Positions 1-8,059 of a DNA stretch of 64,000 nt are shown one piece after another (positions within the stretch are counted from its first letter, which is position 1; the number at the start of each line of letters is the position of its first letter). The position numbers and the translations under genes were made by a program. The notes beneath the pieces are model-generated. The model searched no databases, was not told the origin of the DNA, and saw only the letters and a list, made by a program, of their open reading frames with translations. The stretch lies in NCBI RefSeq assembly GCF_037203705.1, contig NZ_JBBCAT010000007.1, forward strand, positions 28,499 to 92,498, read 5' to 3'. The DNA comes from Prosthecomicrobium sp. N25 (GTDB taxonomy: Bacteria; Pseudomonadota; Alphaproteobacteria; Rhizobiales; Ancalomicrobiaceae).

Positions 1-646
1 CGGCGAAGAGGCGCTGCACGTCCGACCGGTCGCGCCGGCGGACGTTCTTCTGCGGCAGCGATCCGAGATCGGTCCCCGTCCGCTCGAGCACCGCCGCCCT
101 CACCCGCTCCCAGTCCGTGCCGATCGTCTCCATCCGCCCGACGAGGCTCGGCACGACGCGCCCGCGCGCCGAGACGATCGAGGCCTGGCTGCGGAAATGC
201 AGGTCCGCCGCCCGGTCCGGGATGCGCGCGACCCGCTCGACGAAGTCGCCGAACTCCATCCCGCGCCGGAAGCCGAGCCGGTCTAGATTGGGCAGGATCG
301 CGGCCGGCCGGGCGATCATGTCCGACCAGCAGGAGACCAGCCGGTCGAACGGATCGCGCACGATCGTGAAGCAGAGATGGTCGCCGTAGCGTCCGAGCAC
401 CTCCGCCCCCGACACGATGCGGCCGTCCACCGCCCCGTCACCCCGCCAGAAGCTGTCCTTGTTGGGCGGCGGCGCGGGACCGGCGGTCCGGTCGACATGA
501 TCCGCGAGCAGGCTGCGCACCGCCGTGTTGGCCACCTTCGGCACCCGCGCGTAGACGAGCCTCAGCCGCGGCACCACGACGAAGTGGGCCTCGCGGCCGG
601 GCAGGAAGCTGGTGAGCCAGGAGGCCAGGACGGGAGCGAAGGACAC
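1..646 (-). CDS. Sulfotransferase family 2 protein (3' end outside window)
   Basis: Translated from the reverse strand, this open frame runs off the left edge of the window, so only about 215 N-terminal residues are seen. Near the N-terminus it has the phosphosulfate (PAPS)-binding 5'-PSB-like segment YARVPKVANTAVRSLL. Further in lies FTIVRDPFDRLVSCW, the 3'-phosphate-binding RDPxxRLxS region typical of membrane-associated or carbohydrate sulfotransferases. The start is taken as GTG at 646 because no in-frame ATG lies nearby; the ribosome site is weak, so the start is uncertain. It is divergent from the aldolase gene. The family moves sulfate from PAPS to a sugar or other acceptor; the acceptor cannot be told here. 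Confidence 0.72.
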   Translation of the reverse strand, partial: MSFAPVLASWLTSFLPGREAHFVVVPRLRLVYARVPKVANTAVRSLLADHVDRTAGPAPPPNKDSFWRGDGAVDGRIVSGAEVLGRYGDHLCFTIVRDPFDRLVSCWSDMIARPAAILPNLDRLGFRRGMEFGDFVERVARIPDRAADLHFRSQASIVSARGRVVPSLVGRMETIGTDWERVRAAVLERTGTDLGSLPQKNVRRRDRSDVQRLFA

Positions 647-721
647 GAGTCTCTGTCTAGTCCCGGGCCCGGCCGGTGAAAAGGGTTCCCTCCGCGGCCC
701 CGATCGGCTATCCCGGCTGGC

Positions 722-1360
722 ATGACCCAGGACATCGCCACCCTCGACGCCATCGTGGCCCGCGCCCCCGTGATTCCGGTCCTCGTCTTCGAGGATCCGG
801 AGAGCGCCGTCGCGATCGGCCGCGCCCTCGTGGCCGGCGGCCTGCCGGCCCTGGAGATCACCCTGCGCACCCCCGCCGCCCTCGACTGCATCCGCGCTTG
901 CCGCACCATCGAGGGCGCCGTCGTCGGGGCCGGCACGGTCTTGGACGCCGGTCAGATGGAAGCGGCGGTCTCGGCGGGGGCCAACTTCCTGGTCTCCCCC
1001 GGCGCCTCCCCGCGGCTGATGGATGCGGCCGCCTCCGCGCGCGCCCCCCTGCTCCCGGGCGTCGCCACGGCCGGGGAGGCCATGACCCTGATGGAGCGCG
1101 GCTACCGCCGCATGAAGTTCTTCCCCGCCGAGCCGGCCGGCGGCGCCGAATACCTGAAAGCCCTGGCCTCGCCCCTGCCGCAGGTGAAGTTCTGCCCGAC
1201 GGGCGGCGTCACGCTCGAGAAGGCGCCGAAATACCTCGCCCTGCCGAACGTCATGTGCGTCGGCGGCTCCTGGGTGGTGCCGGCCGACGCCGTCAAGGCG
1301 CGCGACTGGGGCCGGATCGAGACCCTCGCCCGCGAGGCGGCGGCCCTCGCCCGGGGCTGA
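722..1360 (+). CDS. eda: 2-dehydro-3-deoxy-phosphogluconate aldolase (KDPG/KHG aldolase)
   Basis: The 212-residue product has the usual length of a class I KDPG aldolase, which splits KDPG to pyruvate and glyceraldehyde 3-phosphate in the Entner-Doudoroff pathway. The catalytic Glu45 sits in LEITLRT and the Schiff-base Lys132 in RMKFFPAE, both where the family has them. The phosphate loop PTGGV and the GSWVV end are also present. The gene stands alone here; edd and zwf are not adjacent. The IlvD/Edd-family dehydratase 1.6 kb downstream looks like a sugar-acid dehydratase rather than Edd itself. Confidence 0.95.
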   Translation: MTQDIATLDAIVARAPVIPVLVFEDPESAVAIGRALVAGGLPALEITLRTPAALDCIRACRTIEGAVVGAGTVLDAGQMEAAVSAGANFLVSPGASPRLMDAAASARAPLLPGVATAGEAMTLMERGYRRMKFFPAEPAGGAEYLKALASPLPQVKFCPTGGVTLEKAPKYLALPNVMCVGGSWVVPADAVKARDWGRIETLAREAAALARG

Positions 1361-1444
1361 GGTTTCTCACGCTCTTCCCCTAGCCTGTCGTGAATGCGAA
1401 GCTTCGCCCAAGCGCGCCCGCCCGAGGCGCACAGGGAGGCTCAC

Positions 1445-2179
1445 ATGTTCGACGCCAAGAAGCTGCTGGATGCGCTCGTCGGCCCCGAGGGCGCGCAGCG
1501 CGCCGACCAGGTGCTCGGCCGCGGCCTCGACGCGGCGCGCCGCGGGGCGACCGACGTCTTCGGCAACGAGGCGGTCGACCGCGCCCAGGACTACGTCAAG
1601 GGCAATGCCGAGACCCTGATCGCCGGCGCGGCGGGCGGCCTTCTGGGCCTGCTGGTCGGCACGAAGACGGGCCGCAGCGTGGCCGGCGCCGGGCTGAAGC
1701 TCGGCACCCTCGCCGCCGTCGGGGGCCTCGCCTGGAAGGCCTACCAGAACTGGCAGGCGAGCCAGCCCGGCGCCGCCGGCACCGGCCCCGACGCGCCGGC
1801 CGCCCTGCCCGAGTCCGACCAGCAGGCGCTCGCCCGGACCCTCATCGTCGCCATGATCGCCGCCGCCAAGGCGGACGGCATCATCGACCCGAAGGAGTAC
1901 CGCACCATCGCGGGCAAGGCCGCGGAGGCGGGCATCGACCCGGAGGCGAGCGCCTTCCTGGAGGCCGAGATGTCCTCGCCCCTCGACATCGAGAAGGTCG
2001 TGGCCGGCGCCACCTCCCCGGAGATCGCCACCCAGATCTACGCCGCCTCCTGCCTCGCGATCGCGCCCGACAAGAATTCCGAGATCGCCTACCTGGCCGA
2101 ACTCGCCGGCAAGCTCGGCCTCGACCCGGCGCTCCGGGCCGAGATCGACCGTCGCGTCGCCGAGGCGCGCACGGCCTGA
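1445..2179 (+). CDS. DUF533 / TerB-like inner membrane protein
   Basis: The 244-residue product has a variable N-terminal part and a hydrophobic glycine/alanine-rich segment near residues 59-75 (AGAAGGLLGLLVG). After a proline/alanine linker comes an acidic helical C-terminal domain of the TerB/DUF533 type (MIAAAKADGIIDPKEYRTI). YebE of enteric bacteria is the best known relative; its biochemical role is unknown. A longer frame opens at 1394, but the ATG at 1445 is preceded by GGGAGG at a good distance and matches the family start MFDAKKLL. It converges with the glutathione transferase gene. Confidence 0.85.
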   Translation: MFDAKKLLDALVGPEGAQRADQVLGRGLDAARRGATDVFGNEAVDRAQDYVKGNAETLIAGAAGGLLGLLVGTKTGRSVAGAGLKLGTLAAVGGLAWKAYQNWQASQPGAAGTGPDAPAALPESDQQALARTLIVAMIAAAKADGIIDPKEYRTIAGKAAEAGIDPEASAFLEAEMSSPLDIEKVVAGATSPEIATQIYAASCLAIAPDKNSEIAYLAELAGKLGLDPALRAEIDRRVAEARTA

Positions 2180-2187
2180 CGGCTGCC

Positions 2188-2814
2188 TCACGTCGGCGGG
2201 ATGAAGGGCTGCTGGATCTCCTGGAACACGGGCAGGGCCTCGGCACGGCCGCAGTGCTCGTCGAGTTCGGGGAAGACCGACCAGTCGACCAGCCCGGGAT
2301 GGGCCTCGCGTACGAAGCGCAGCGCCGCCGCGACCGCGATGTCGGCGTGACCGATCGCCTCTCCGAACCACCACCGCGTCCGCCGCGCCCCGCGGTCGTC
2401 CTCGAGCGTCGCCATGGCGCCCAGGATTTGGGCCCGGCAACGCTGCACCCAGACCTCTGAGGCCGGGTCGTGCAGCCGTCTCTCGTAAAAGAGCGACACC
2501 GCCTTGTCGGCGATGCCGGTGCCGAGCGCCGCGACCTTGAGGGCCCGGCGCCGCAGCGGCTCCTCCCGCGGGAAGAGCGCCCGGCCCGCCGGCACCGACC
2601 CGTCCAGCCAGTCCAGGATGGCATGGCTCTCGATCAGCACGTCGCCGTCGTCGAGCACGAGCGCCGGGACCCGCCCGAGCGGGTTGTACTGACGCACCTT
2701 GTCGGCGTCCCCGAAGGTCGACCAGGGCTTGTGCTCGAAGTCGAGCCCCGCGAGCCGGAGCGCGATCCCGACGCGCCGCACGAAGGGGGAGTCGTATTGC
2801 CCGATCAGCATCAT
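2188..2814 (-). CDS. Glutathione S-transferase family protein
   Basis: The 208-residue protein has an N-terminal thioredoxin-like domain (YDSPFVRRVGIALRLAGL, then the cis-proline segment GRVPALVLDDG and the glutathione-contacting ESHAILDWLD). An all-helical C-terminal domain with GHADIAVAAALRF follows. The ATG at 2814 is chosen because AGGAGG lies 8 bases before it; the GTG nine bases upstream overlaps that ribosome site. The substrate cannot be predicted. It converges with the DUF533 gene and is divergent from the dehydratase gene. Confidence 0.9.
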   Translation of the reverse strand: MMLIGQYDSPFVRRVGIALRLAGLDFEHKPWSTFGDADKVRQYNPLGRVPALVLDDGDVLIESHAILDWLDGSVPAGRALFPREEPLRRRALKVAALGTGIADKAVSLFYERRLHDPASEVWVQRCRAQILGAMATLEDDRGARRTRWWFGEAIGHADIAVAAALRFVREAHPGLVDWSVFPELDEHCGRAEALPVFQEIQQPFIPPT

Positions 2815-2945
2815 GCCGGTCACCTCCTGGTCGTGCCCGAGCTTAGCGGCTCGGATCGCCTCCGCGAAGCGCCTGCCCTGCGCCCTTGTCTCGCCGCGGC
2901 CGGACGCCTATCGATGTCGTTCGGCGGCGCCAGGAGGGGGACGGC

Positions 2946-4631
2946 ATGGCGAAGGGCTTGCGCAAGGGACTGACCTCCTACGGCGATCCGGGCTTCTCGC
3001 TCTTCCTGCGCAAGGCCTTCATCAAGGCCGCCGGCTTCTCGGACGACGCGCTCGACCGCCCCATCGTCGGCATCACCAACACCTTCAGCGACTACAACCC
3101 CTGCCACGGCAACGTGCCCCGCCTGATCGAGGCGGTGAAGCGCGGCGTCCTCCTGGCCGGCGGGCTCCCGATGGAGTTCCCGACCATCTCGATCCACGAG
3201 TCCTTCGCCGACCCGACCAGCATGTACCTTCGCAACCTGATGGCGCTCGACACCGAGGAGATGATCCGCGCCCAGCCCATGGACGCCGTCGTCCTCGTCG
3301 GCGGCTGCGACAAGACCGTGCCGGCCCAGCTGATGGCCGCCGCCAGCGTCGACCTGCCCGCGATCCAGCTGATCACCGGCCCGATGCTGGTCGGCCACCA
3401 CAAGGGCGAGGTGCTCGGCGCCTGCACGGACTGCCGCCGGCTCTGGGGCGAGCACCGCGCCGGCCGCCTCGGCGCCGACGAGATCGAGACCGTCTCCGGC
3501 CGCCTCGCCCCCACCGAGGGCACCTGCATGGTCATGGGCACGGCGAGCACCATGGGCTGCCTCGCCGAGGCGCTCGGCCTCGCCCTGCCCCACAGCGGCT
3601 CGATCCCGGCCACCCACGCCGACCGCATCCGGGCCGCCGAGGCGAGCGGCCGGCGCGCCGTAGCCCTGGCCGCCGGCGGCCCCCGGCCATCCGACCTCCT
3701 CACCGAGGCGGCGTTCCGCAACGCCATGGTGGTGCTGCAGGCGATCGGCGGCTCGACCAACGGCCTCGTCCACCTCGCCGCCATCGCCCGCCGCCGCGGC
3801 CTGTCGCTCGACCTCGAGACCTTCGACCGCATCGGCCGCGAGGTGCCGGTCCTGGTCGACCTGAAGCCGAGCGGCTCGCACTACATGGAGCACTTCCACT
3901 GGGCCGGCGGCGTTCCCCGCCTTCTCCGGGAACTGCGCGAGCACCTGGCCCTCGGGGCGCCGACGGTCGCCGGCCTGACCATCGGCGAGATCGCCGGGAC
4001 CCCCGTCGAGGACACCCGCCAGACCATCATCCGCTCGCGCGCCGACCCGGTTCGCCCGGACGGCGGCATGGCGGTCCTGCGCGGGACGCTGGCGCCCGGC
4101 GGCGCGGTCATCAAGCACGCCGCCGCCACCCCCGGCCTCCTCGTCCACGAAGGCCGGGCGGTCGTGTTCGACAGCGTGCCGGACCTCGTCGCCCGCATCG
4201 ACGATCCCGACCTGGACGTGACCGCCGACGACGTGCTCGTGCTCCGCAACGCCGGCCCGAAAGGCGCGCCCGGCATGCCCGAGGCCGGCTACCTGCCGAT
4301 CCCGCAGAAGCTCGCCCGCGCGGGCGTGAAGGACATGGTCCGCATCTCGGACGCCCGGATGAGCGGCACGGCCTTCGGCACCATCGTGCTGCACGTCACC
4401 CCGGAGGCCGCCCTCGGCTCCCCGCTCGCCCTCGTGCGCACCGGCGACCGGATCCGTCTCGACGTTCCCGCCCGCCGCATCGACCTCCTCGTCGACGAGG
4501 CGGAGCTGGCCGCGCGCGCGGCGCTCTGGAGCCCTCCCGCGCACCTCTCCGAGCCGGCCCGCGGCTATCGGGCTCTCTACCTGCGCAGCGTGCTGCAGGC
4601 CGACGAGGGCTGCGACTTCGACTTCTGCTGA
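2946..4631 (+). CDS. IlvD/Edd family dehydratase, probably sugar-acid (L-arabinonate-like) dehydratase
   Basis: The 561-residue protein belongs to the iron-sulfur dehydratases that include dihydroxy-acid dehydratase (IlvD), phosphogluconate dehydratase (Edd) and pentonate dehydratases. The cluster cysteines appear in YNPCHGN, GGCDKT and EGTCMVMGTAST, the last being the family signature. RISDARMSGTAFG near the C-terminus is another conserved block. Length and the CDFDF ending resemble L-arabinonate/D-xylonate dehydratases more than IlvD, and no branched-chain amino acid genes are nearby; that sub-assignment is inference. The ATG at 2946 follows GGAGGGGG. The downstream DUF3830 gene, on the same strand 79 bp away, may be co-transcribed. 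Confidence 0.85.
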   Translation: MAKGLRKGLTSYGDPGFSLFLRKAFIKAAGFSDDALDRPIVGITNTFSDYNPCHGNVPRLIEAVKRGVLLAGGLPMEFPTISIHESFADPTSMYLRNLMALDTEEMIRAQPMDAVVLVGGCDKTVPAQLMAAASVDLPAIQLITGPMLVGHHKGEVLGACTDCRRLWGEHRAGRLGADEIETVSGRLAPTEGTCMVMGTASTMGCLAEALGLALPHSGSIPATHADRIRAAEASGRRAVALAAGGPRPSDLLTEAAFRNAMVVLQAIGGSTNGLVHLAAIARRRGLSLDLETFDRIGREVPVLVDLKPSGSHYMEHFHWAGGVPRLLRELREHLALGAPTVAGLTIGEIAGTPVEDTRQTIIRSRADPVRPDGGMAVLRGTLAPGGAVIKHAAATPGLLVHEGRAVVFDSVPDLVARIDDPDLDVTADDVLVLRNAGPKGAPGMPEAGYLPIPQKLARAGVKDMVRISDARMSGTAFGTIVLHVTPEAALGSPLALVRTGDRIRLDVPARRIDLLVDEAELAARAALWSPPAHLSEPARGYRALYLRSVLQADEGCDFDFC

Positions 4632-4710
4632 CTGGCCGCCGGCTTGCCGTCCGCCCCGTCGTGAGCTACGCCCTGCGGCGACCGTCCCTCGCTCCCTGGA
4701 GACCGCTTCC

Positions 4711-5121
4711 GTGCCCGATCTCATCGTCCATGCCGGCCCCTTCCGCTTCGAGGCCAGGTTCGAACGCGCCCTCGCGCCCAAGACGGTCGCGGCCTTCGAG
4801 AAGCACATGCCCTTCGAGAGCAAGCTGGTGCACGTTCGCTGGAGCGGCGAGGGAGTCTGGGTCCCGCTCGGCGACCTCGATTTCGGCGTCGGCTACGAGA
4901 ACCACACGAGTTATCCGTCCCCCGGCCAGATCATCCTGTATCCGGGCGGCATCTCGGAGACCGAGATCCTGCTCGCCTACGGGGGCGTCCACTTCGCCAG
5001 CAAGATGGGCCAACTCGCGGGCAACCACTTCATCACCCTCACCTCCGGCCTCGAGAACCTTCCGGCGCTCGGCAAGGCCTGCCTGTGGCAGGGCGCCCAG
5101 CCGGTCCGCTTCGAACTCTGA
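4711..5121 (+). CDS. DUF3830 family cyclophilin-like protein
   Basis: The 136-residue protein matches the DUF3830 pattern throughout: FEARFERALAPKTVAAF, then FESKLVHVRWSGEGVWVPL, LDFGVGYENHTSYPSPGQI and a GQLAGNHF segment. The fold is cyclophilin-like, but a catalytic role has not been established as far as I know. Family members often sit beside catabolic or amidohydrolase genes. The start is a GTG preceded by CTGGAG. It follows the sugar-acid dehydratase by 79 bp. Confidence 0.85.
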   Translation: MPDLIVHAGPFRFEARFERALAPKTVAAFEKHMPFESKLVHVRWSGEGVWVPLGDLDFGVGYENHTSYPSPGQIILYPGGISETEILLAYGGVHFASKMGQLAGNHFITLTSGLENLPALGKACLWQGAQPVRFEL

Positions 5122-5239
5122 GGCGCTTCCGCCGACCGCCTTCGGATTTTTTATCATCTGGAGCCCGTCCAGGGGCCGTGGACTTCGGAATTTTTACTTT
5201 TGCAGGCGAAGCTCTCCAGGCGGGGGAGAGTTTCGACCC

Positions 5240-6721
5240 ATGTACTGCGAGACCTTTCTGGACGACCTGGACACCCGGGACATGAGTGCGGAGGCTCGCC
5301 TCTGCTACATGCTCTGGACCTCACTCGCCGATGGAGACCGCCTCCCCCGCCTCGCCGACCTCTGGGCCCGGCGGGCGACCGGCGGACCCGACTATTGGGT
5401 CATCCTGCGCCCGCTCTCCGACGAGGAGTTCTACTACGACTATTTCGGCGAGGCCGTCGCGGCGGCCTTCGGCATCGACATGACCGGCCAGACCACCCGC
5501 ACCCTCGAGCCGGACGTCCGCGGGGTCCTCAACAAGCTCTACGACCTCGTGGTGCGCAAGCGCCGCCCCGCCCTCGCCGTCCACCGGGCGAGCTACGCCG
5601 TGGAGGTGCACCACTGGGAGCGCCTGGTCCTGCCGGTCCTGGCCGAGGACGGAAGCCTACGCCTCGCCATCATGGCGCGCCCCCGGGAGATGCTGAAGGA
5701 TCTCCTCAACGCCGTGATGCTGGCGAGCCCCGTCGGGATCGTCACCTTCCAGGCGATCCGAAACACGACCGGCGAGATCGTCGACGCGAGCGTCAGCACC
5801 ATGAACCCGAAGGCGGAAACCTTCACGGGCCGCCGCGCCGCCGACGTGGTCAATAAGAGCCTGCTCGGCATCTACCCGACTCTCGTCGCCAAGGGCGTCT
5901 GGAAGCGCTACCTGAGGGTCATGGTCGCGCGCACGACCGACGACTTCGATTATTTCGACACCGCCTCCTACCGCTGGTTCAACGTCAAGGCCGCTCCGCT
6001 CGGCGACGGCTTCCTGCTCGTCTTCAGCGACACCACCGCGGTCCACGACGCGCTCATCCAGCTCGAGGTCGAGAAGCGCAGCGCCGAGACCGCGCGGGCC
6101 GAGCTGGCCGCCGAGATCCAGGCCCGCCGCATCCTGGAATCCGAGCTCCGCCGCATCTCCATGGTCGACGAACTCACCGGCGCGCTCAACCGCCGCGGGC
6201 TCGACCTCGCGGCCCGGGAAGCCGGCCGGAGGGCCGCCTCGAACGACGAGCCGCTCTGCGTGGTCGCCATGGACCTCGACCATTTCAAGCACGTCAACGA
6301 CAGCCACGGGCACGCCGGCGGCGACGCCGTCCTGCGCGCCGTGGCCGAGACCATGTCGGCGGAGATCCGCCGCGACGACCAGATCGGCCGCGTCGGCGGG
6401 GAGGAGTTCATGATCCTCCTTCCCGGCTGCGGCCTCGAGGCCGGCTGGGAGACCGCCGAACGCCTGAGGGAGGCCGTCGCGCGGACGCCGGTCCAGCACG
6501 ACGGGCTGACCATCGTGGTGTCGGCGAGCTTCGGCGTGCAGGAATTGTCGCGCGCGGGCTCCGTGGAAGCCATGCTGGTCCAGGCCGACGCGGCCCTCTA
6601 CGCCGCCAAGGCAAACGGCCGCAATCGGGTGGAGGCCTATGGCGCGATCGTCGTGCCCTCCGACGAGCTCGAATGGCTGAGCGACCCCGGAACGGGGCGC
6701 GACCTCGCCTATGTCGACTGA
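5240..6721 (+). CDS. PAS-domain diguanylate cyclase (GGEEF)
   Basis: The 493-residue protein has an N-terminal PAS-like region (about 40-150, containing YWVILRPLSDEEFYYDYFG), a second PAS domain (about 160-275) and a short coiled coil. The GGDEF domain spans about 325-475. The active-site loop is GGEEF at 386-390, and an RxxD inhibitory site (RRDD) lies five residues before it, so both cyclic-di-GMP synthesis and product inhibition are expected. No transmembrane segment is seen, so it should sense a cytosolic signal. ATG 5240 follows GGGGGAGAG; the open frame extends much further upstream but overlaps other genes. It ends directly against the stop codon of the convergent HlyD-family gene. Confidence 0.92.
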   Translation: MYCETFLDDLDTRDMSAEARLCYMLWTSLADGDRLPRLADLWARRATGGPDYWVILRPLSDEEFYYDYFGEAVAAAFGIDMTGQTTRTLEPDVRGVLNKLYDLVVRKRRPALAVHRASYAVEVHHWERLVLPVLAEDGSLRLAIMARPREMLKDLLNAVMLASPVGIVTFQAIRNTTGEIVDASVSTMNPKAETFTGRRAADVVNKSLLGIYPTLVAKGVWKRYLRVMVARTTDDFDYFDTASYRWFNVKAAPLGDGFLLVFSDTTAVHDALIQLEVEKRSAETARAELAAEIQARRILESELRRISMVDELTGALNRRGLDLAAREAGRRAASNDEPLCVVAMDLDHFKHVNDSHGHAGGDAVLRAVAETMSAEIRRDDQIGRVGGEEFMILLPGCGLEAGWETAERLREAVARTPVQHDGLTIVVSASFGVQELSRAGSVEAMLVQADAALYAAKANGRNRVEAYGAIVVPSDELEWLSDPGTGRDLAYVD

Positions 6722-8059
6722 TCACTTCTCCCGGAAGGCCTTGAACAGCTGGTCGGTCAGCGGCTTGGTGAAGTAGGAGAGGACCGTGCGCGGCGCGGTC
6801 TGGATGAAGGTCTCCACCGGCATGCCCGGGATCAGGCGAAGGGTCTCGACGCGCCGGTCCGGCAGGATCGAGATGCGCGCCGTGTAGTATCCCGCACCGG
6901 TCCGTTGGTCGACCGACAGGTCCGGCGAGACCCGCTGCACTTCGCCCTGCACCTCCGGCGTCGTGCGCGCGTTGAAGGCCGAGAACTTCAGGGTCGCGGC
7001 CTGGCCCACCCGGACGTCGTCGATGTTCTGCGGCGCGATCCGGGCCTCGATGGTCAACCGGTCCGAGTCCGGCACGATCAGCATGATCTGCTCGCCCGGG
7101 CCGATGACCCCGCCGACCGTGTGGATCGACAGTTGGTGCACCACGCCGTCCTGCGGCGCGCGCAGTTCGATGCGCTTCAGCTGGTCCTCGGCGGCGACCT
7201 TGCGCTCGACGAGTTCGGCGATCTTCGCCTGGATCTCGCGCATCTCCTTGGCCACCTCGCCGCGGAGATCCTGGTCGACCTGCAGGATCTGCAGCTCGGT
7301 CTCGACGATCTTGCCCTTTGTCTGCGCGGTCGCCGAGATGAGGCGGCCGCGGTCGCCCTTGAGCTGCGCCACGTTGCGTTCGAGCTGGTTGACCCGGGCG
7401 AGCGTGGTGAGCTTCTGCTTGTAGAGCTCGTTGACCCCCTGCAGCTCGACGTCGATCAGGTTGAGCTCGATCTGCTTGGCGTCGATCTGGAAGGTGAGGC
7501 CGGAGATCTCCTCCTTGAGCTGGGCGACCCGCTCGGAGAGCTGCGCCTTGAGGCCGTCGCGCGCCACCGCCCGGAGCCGGAAAAGCCCGCTCTCTGCGGC
7601 CATGAGGCGCTGGATCTCGGGCTGGTCGGCGCGGGACGTCAGCTCCGGGGGGAACACGACCTCGTGCGCTCCGTCGCGCTCGGCCTCGAGCCGCGCGAGA
7701 CGCGCATAGAGCTCGTCCAGGCTCTTGGTGACGATCGACAGGTTGGCGCGCGTCACCGTCTCGTCGAGACGGATCAGAATCTCGCCGGACTGCACGCGGT
7801 CGCCGTCGCGCACCCTGAGTTCGCCGACGACGCCGCCGACCGGGTGCTGCACCTTCTTGACGCTGCTGTCGACCACGAGCGTGCCAGGCGCGATGACCGC
7901 GCCGGAGAACTCCGTGGTCGCGGCCCAGCCGCCCGCGAACCCGAACAGCAGGACCACGAAGACGCCGCCGAGGGAGAGGTGGCGCGAGACGGAGCGGAGC
8001 GCACGCTGCGCGTCATCGCCCAGTCCGGCACCGGCGGCCTCGGGTGAGAGAGCGACCAT
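6722..8059 (-). CDS. HlyD-family type I secretion periplasmic adaptor (PrsE-like)
   Basis: The 445-residue protein has a short cytosolic N-terminus, one membrane helix (about 30-49), and a biotinyl-lipoyl half-motif near VGGVVGELRVRDGDRV. A long coiled coil follows (about 100-290), then the second lipoyl half (RAPQDGVVHQL) and the beta-barrel C-terminal domain. This is the membrane-fusion subunit that links an inner-membrane ABC exporter to a TolC-type channel. ATG 8059 overlaps the last base of the upstream ATPase stop codon; a GTG three bases earlier is possible. It forms a two-gene operon with the ATPase. No TolC-like gene and no obvious RTX-type substrate lies in the window. Confidence 0.93.
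   Translation of the reverse strand: MVALSPEAAGAGLGDDAQRALRSVSRHLSLGGVFVVLLFGFAGGWAATTEFSGAVIAPGTLVVDSSVKKVQHPVGGVVGELRVRDGDRVQSGEILIRLDETVTRANLSIVTKSLDELYARLARLEAERDGAHEVVFPPELTSRADQPEIQRLMAAESGLFRLRAVARDGLKAQLSERVAQLKEEISGLTFQIDAKQIELNLIDVELQGVNELYKQKLTTLARVNQLERNVAQLKGDRGRLISATAQTKGKIVETELQILQVDQDLRGEVAKEMREIQAKIAELVERKVAAEDQLKRIELRAPQDGVVHQLSIHTVGGVIGPGEQIMLIVPDSDRLTIEARIAPQNIDDVRVGQAATLKFSAFNARTTPEVQGEVQRVSPDLSVDQRTGAGYYTARISILPDRRVETLRLIPGMPVETFIQTAPRTVLSYFTKPLTDQLFKAFREK

Noticed and set aside
2820..4823. 667-residue minus-strand frame opposite the sugar-acid dehydratase
   Set aside because: It is the antisense shadow of a well-supported gene, and the translation has no known domain.
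2699..5239. Very long plus-strand open frame reaching from the GST region into the diguanylate cyclase
   Set aside because: Its first 2.5 kb run antisense to the GST gene and out of frame over the dehydratase and DUF3830 genes, with an arginine/proline-rich translation typical of high-GC shadow frames. Only the part from 5240 is a gene.
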